Below, piece after piece: positions 53,373-55,927 of a stretch of 55,927 nt of DNA (position 1 is its first letter; every line of letters begins with the position of its first letter). The notes below the pieces were generated by a model. It searched no databases. It was given only the letters and a program-made list of their open reading frames with translations, and had not been told where the DNA came from. Both the position numbers and the translations under genes were made by a program. The DNA lies in the NCBI RefSeq assembly GCF_900094545.1, contig NZ_FMAH01000043.1, forward strand, positions 1-55,927, written 5' to 3'. The DNA is from Martinezella miluonensis. Its GTDB lineage: Bacteria > Pseudomonadota > Alphaproteobacteria > Rhizobiales > Rhizobiaceae.

Positions 53373-54625
53373 GCGTCTCTGCCATTGCCGAATTTCGCGA
53401 TAGAGGCGGCGAGCTCGCGATGGTCTTTTGCGTAGATCTCCAAGGGAATGTCAGCCACGGCCGCCTGCCAGGCCTGCTGCACGGCGCGAACGCCGGCTGC
53501 CGGACCACCGGGGTGGCTGACAATGCCTCCGCCGCAGAGATAGAGAAGGTCGGTGGTGCGGCCGGTCCGCTGATATGTCTCGGGCGCCTGCCCGCCCCAT
53601 TGGCCGGAGCCAACAACCGGAAGCGGGCAATCCGACCGATCGAAGAGTGGGGCGCTGACCGCCTCGAAGGAGGAAACGAAGCTCTCGTCCGGCTCCCAAT
53701 ATTTGACCTTGATGCCGTTGATCTGAAACTGGTCGACGCCAAGGAGGCGCCAGAATTGCTGGTAGACCTTGAAGTCCAGGCCTGCGCCCGGATGACGTGT
53801 CAGCACGTCCCAGCCGTTCCGGTGAGCGTGCAGCACCAGATTGGACCGCTTACGCAGAAAGCTCATGCCGCCAAAGCCAATCGAATTGATGTTGATGACC
53901 GCGCAGTTACCGCCGGCCTTGGCGACGATATCGTGGTTGCGCATCATCTCGTCGGGATCGGCGTGCGAGATGCCAAAGGCGTACATCACCTTCTTGCCCG
54001 TCTTCTGCTCGTGATCGAGAATTCGCGGCATGATCGCCATAACCCGGTCCTTGAGCGGCGAGTAGGCCGGGCTCATGAGCTTCTCGTCATCCTTGATGAA
54101 ATCTACGCCGGATTCGATTAGTTCGCCGACAAGGTCTGCGGTTTCGTGCGGACGAAGCCCCAGCGCCGGCTTGACGATCGTGCCGATGATCGGGCGCCCT
54201 TCGACGCCGGTCAGGCGACGGCTGCCGGGAATGCCGAATTGCGGTCCGGGATGCGCGTCCTTGAAGGCATCAGGCAATTTCATGTCGACGATGCGGATGC
54301 CTGTCATACCCTTGATGGAAAATACGCCGCCGATCGCGATGGTCATCAGCGCGGAGAGATCGGTGCCGATCGCGTCCAGAGGAAAGGCAATGTCGACGTC
54401 GGCGCGGCTAAGGCGTGTGCCAGGGGCTACCTCCGGCCAGGTCGGCTGGTCCCCGTCATCAAGTGGGCGGACCGCCAATACCCGTGCGGCAACCCGCAAC
54501 TTCAATTCCTCGGTCTCGCCGGGGATCGACACGAAGGTTCCGGTCGACTGATCGCTTGCGATCTTGTCCGCCATAGCCTCGACGCTGCCTGATGTCTCGA
54601 TGCGGTAAGTCAGCGTAATCATCAT
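53369..54625 (-). CDS. oiaX: RuBisCO-like protein, probable 3-oxo-isoapionate-4-phosphate decarboxylase
   Basis: A 418-residue form-IV RuBisCO-like protein. Of the RuBisCO active site it keeps Lys152 (TIVKPALGL, the Lys175 place), the carbamylated Lys178 with Asp180 and Glu181 in FIKDDE, and His in LHAHR. It replaces the second Lys of TIKPK by Ala and has no GTVVGKLEG loop 6 (INGIKVKYW instead), so it cannot fix CO2 on RuBP. In rhizobia OiaX decarboxylates the phosphorylated apiose intermediate to an erythrulose phosphate; OiaT of other bacteria does a transcarboxylase/hydrolase reaction. I prefer OiaX on organism type. It is the first gene of the enzyme operon, with GAGGAG twelve bases before the ATG. 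Confidence 0.87.
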   Translation of the reverse strand: MMITLTYRIETSGSVEAMADKIASDQSTGTFVSIPGETEELKLRVAARVLAVRPLDDGDQPTWPEVAPGTRLSRADVDIAFPLDAIGTDLSALMTIAIGGVFSIKGMTGIRIVDMKLPDAFKDAHPGPQFGIPGSRRLTGVEGRPIIGTIVKPALGLRPHETADLVGELIESGVDFIKDDEKLMSPAYSPLKDRVMAIMPRILDHEQKTGKKVMYAFGISHADPDEMMRNHDIVAKAGGNCAVININSIGFGGMSFLRKRSNLVLHAHRNGWDVLTRHPGAGLDFKVYQQFWRLLGVDQFQINGIKVKYWEPDESFVSSFEAVSAPLFDRSDCPLPVVGSGQWGGQAPETYQRTGRTTDLLYLCGGGIVSHPGGPAAGVRAVQQAWQAAVADIPLEIYAKDHRELAASIAKFGNGRDA

Positions 54626-54680
54626 CGAATGCCAGTTGCTCCTCTCGCCAGATCAAATAGTCGTGGCGTCAACTCGTTAG

Positions 54681-54696
54681 CTGGTATAATGAGTAT
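54681..54696. promoter_or_regulatory. NanR-like operator between enzyme operon and regulator gene
   Basis: CTGGTATAATGAGTAT contains GGTATA and, four bases on, a partial GTAT repeat. It also contains TATAAT (54685-54690), a possible -10 box of the rightward regulator gene. It lies 55 bases from the RuBisCO-like start, matching the site in front of the importer operon. Confidence 0.6.
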
Positions 54697-54782
54697 TCCA
54701 TGTGATTGGAAGCGAAAATTTTAGAAGCCGTAATTTCGGGCGCTTTGCCCCGAGACGCGAACGTAGTAGGAGGAGGGAAGAT

Positions 54783-55505
54783 TTGAGCCAGCGGAACCCA
54801 ATGACCCAACCCATCGAACAAATCGTGCGTCGGAAGCTGTCCGACGAGGTATTCGATCGACTTGAGCGAATGATCACATCAGGTGATCTCAAGCCTGACG
54901 ACGAAATGCCTTCCGAACGTGTCCTGATGGAGCGATTTGGCGTCGGCCGCCCTGCCATTCGCGAAGCGATGCAGGCGCTGGCCGCCAAAGGTCTCGTAAA
55001 CATTTCTCATGGCGAAAGAGCCAAGGTTCTCAGGTTGACGGCGCAGTCGATATTCCAGCAAGTCGACCTGACGGCGAAGATCATGCTTTCCCAGTCGCAC
55101 GACACGCTCGAACATCTGAAGAGCGCCCGGATTTTTTTTGAGCGCGGCATGGCCCGCGAAGCGGCTCAGCGTGTGTCCAAGAACGACATCGACGATCTGA
55201 AGGCTATAATTCAACGTCAGCGAAGCTCGATTGGCGATGCAGACAGCTTCATCGACGCGGATATGGAGTTTCACACGCGTATCGCGAAGATCTCTGGAAA
55301 CCCGATATTTGTCGCCTTCAGTGAAGCAATGCTTGCCTGGCTGAAGGAGTATCACACCGACATGCTGATTTGGGCGGGCAAGGAGAAATTCACGCTTGTC
55401 GAACACGAGGAAATCGTCAGCCGGATCGAGCAAAGCGATGCCGACGGCGCGGAGAACGCCATCTTGAAGCACTTAGAACGCTCCCGTGCGCTCTACGGCA
55501 AATGA
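54783..55505 (+). CDS. NanR-like GntR/FadR-family regulator of apiose utilisation
   Basis: A 240-residue regulator. The winged helix includes KLSDEVFDRLERMITSGDL, PSERVLMERFGVGRPAIREAM and LVNISHGERAKV, the last close to the NGERARV of E. coli NanR. The FCD domain shares DMEFHTRIAKISGNPIF and an AMLAWLKEY segment with NanR. I prefer the TTG at 54783 because GGAGGAGGG lies five bases upstream; the ATG at 54801 lacks a site. It is divergent from the enzyme operon. GGTATA-type sites before both apiose units make it the likely regulator, answering to an apiose intermediate. Confidence 0.88.
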   Translation: MSQRNPMTQPIEQIVRRKLSDEVFDRLERMITSGDLKPDDEMPSERVLMERFGVGRPAIREAMQALAAKGLVNISHGERAKVLRLTAQSIFQQVDLTAKIMLSQSHDTLEHLKSARIFFERGMAREAAQRVSKNDIDDLKAIIQRQRSSIGDADSFIDADMEFHTRIAKISGNPIFVAFSEAMLAWLKEYHTDMLIWAGKEKFTLVEHEEIVSRIEQSDADGAENAILKHLERSRALYGK

Positions 55506-55832
55506 CGACGACCGTATCAGGATCGGTCGACAGCTAAGTAACTTGGCGCTGTGGTCGGTTTCTGCGGGGCGCTGAAGTCGTCAGACTGCGGGACCATCGC
55601 TGATATGGTCCAGTCCCCTGAGCGTGGCCGCATATATTTCAACCGAAGAAGCCGTCTTGGCATGCGCAGCAATTTGTACGCTCGGTCGAAACAAAGGCTC
55701 AATATTGCTGTGCTCGATGTCCCATTGAAAGCTGACTGAAAGGTTGGTGGCGCTAGCGTGCTGAAGCTTCGAGGAGGAAGCGTGCTGTGCGGCGATCAAC
55801 TGCCCCGGCACACAAATGGAGAGGAAAACTAA
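55506..55832. other. Spacer with a stem-loop behind the regulator gene
   Basis: GGACCAT (55591-55597) and ATGGTCC (55605-55611) form a perfect stem, extended by flanking GACT/AGTC pairs, about 80 bases after the regulator stop. It may be its terminator. No gene is seen; the right end holds the start region of the next gene. Confidence 0.45.
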
Positions 55833-55927
55833 ATGCGTGCATCAAACGTTCTCAAATATTCGGTGGCACTTTCCCTCGCGATGACTGCGGCGTCGTTTGC
55901 GACGACGGCTGCACAGGCGGCCGGCAA
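55833..55927 (+). CDS. Start of a secreted protein gene, cut by the window edge
   Basis: Only 31 complete codons are present. They encode a Sec signal peptide: a short basic start, a hydrophobic core (VALSLAMTAASFATTA) and an Ala-Gln-Ala-type cleavage site. GGAGAGG lies a dozen bases before the ATG. The pattern is typical of periplasmic sugar-binding proteins, and the neighbourhood fits another importer, but the mature part is outside the window. Confidence 0.75.
   Translation, partial: MRASNVLKYSVALSLAMTAASFATTAAQAAG

Overview
The window looks like a catabolic stretch of a Rhizobiales chromosome or megaplasmid (Rhizobium/Agrobacterium type). The reasons are its high GC content, the dense row of ABC sugar and amino-acid importers each paired with its own enzymes and regulator, and protein sequences close to rhizobial families. 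I see no rRNA, tRNA, CRISPR array, phage module or replication origin. The only trace of a mobile element is a short decayed IS6-like transposase fragment near 24.3 kb.

Layout. 0.5-1.2 kb: a Pr6Pr-type membrane protein. 1.3-10.4 kb: a sugar-acid module with an enolase-superfamily dehydratase, a peptide/oligosaccharide-type importer with fused ATPases, a divergent GntR regulator and a DapA-like enzyme. 10.5-13.6 kb: an iron-siderophore/corrinoid-type importer with a possible fourth small gene. 13.8-21.6 kb: a GH42 beta-galactosidase with its own importer and a divergent ROK regulator. 21.6-26.0 kb: an accessory patch holding a CHASE-GGDEF-EAL protein, a transposase remnant, a RibD-like reductase and a 58-residue membrane protein. 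26.1-32.5 kb: an aldose module with a short-chain dehydrogenase, a mutarotase, araFGH and a GntR regulator. 32.8-33.3 kb: a basic-tailed protein of unknown role. 33.4-41.6 kb: a LysR regulator, an argininosuccinate-lyase-like C-N lyase, an MmgE/PrpD-family protein, two NodB-fold hydrolases and a polar amino-acid importer. 42.0-55.5 kb: a D-apiose utilisation regulon. A secreted protein gene starts at the right edge and is cut off.

How the genes work together. The strongest reading is the apiose regulon. An importer and a cytoplasmic DUF4038 glycosidase feed apiose to a Gfo/Idh/MocA dehydrogenase, a lactonase, an oxidoisomerase, a DUF1537 kinase and a RuBisCO-like protein. A NanR-like regulator is encoded beside them, and GGTATA-type sites lie in front of both transcription units. 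The second striking module (33.4-41.6 kb) combines a C-N lyase of the argininosuccinate-lyase family with an MmgE/PrpD protein. That pair is known from degradation of iminodisuccinate-type aminopolycarboxylates, and here it sits with an amino-acid importer and a perfect 25-base palindromic operator. Five of the importer operons carry a GC-rich stem-loop directly behind the binding-protein gene, which fits a higher dose of the binding protein.
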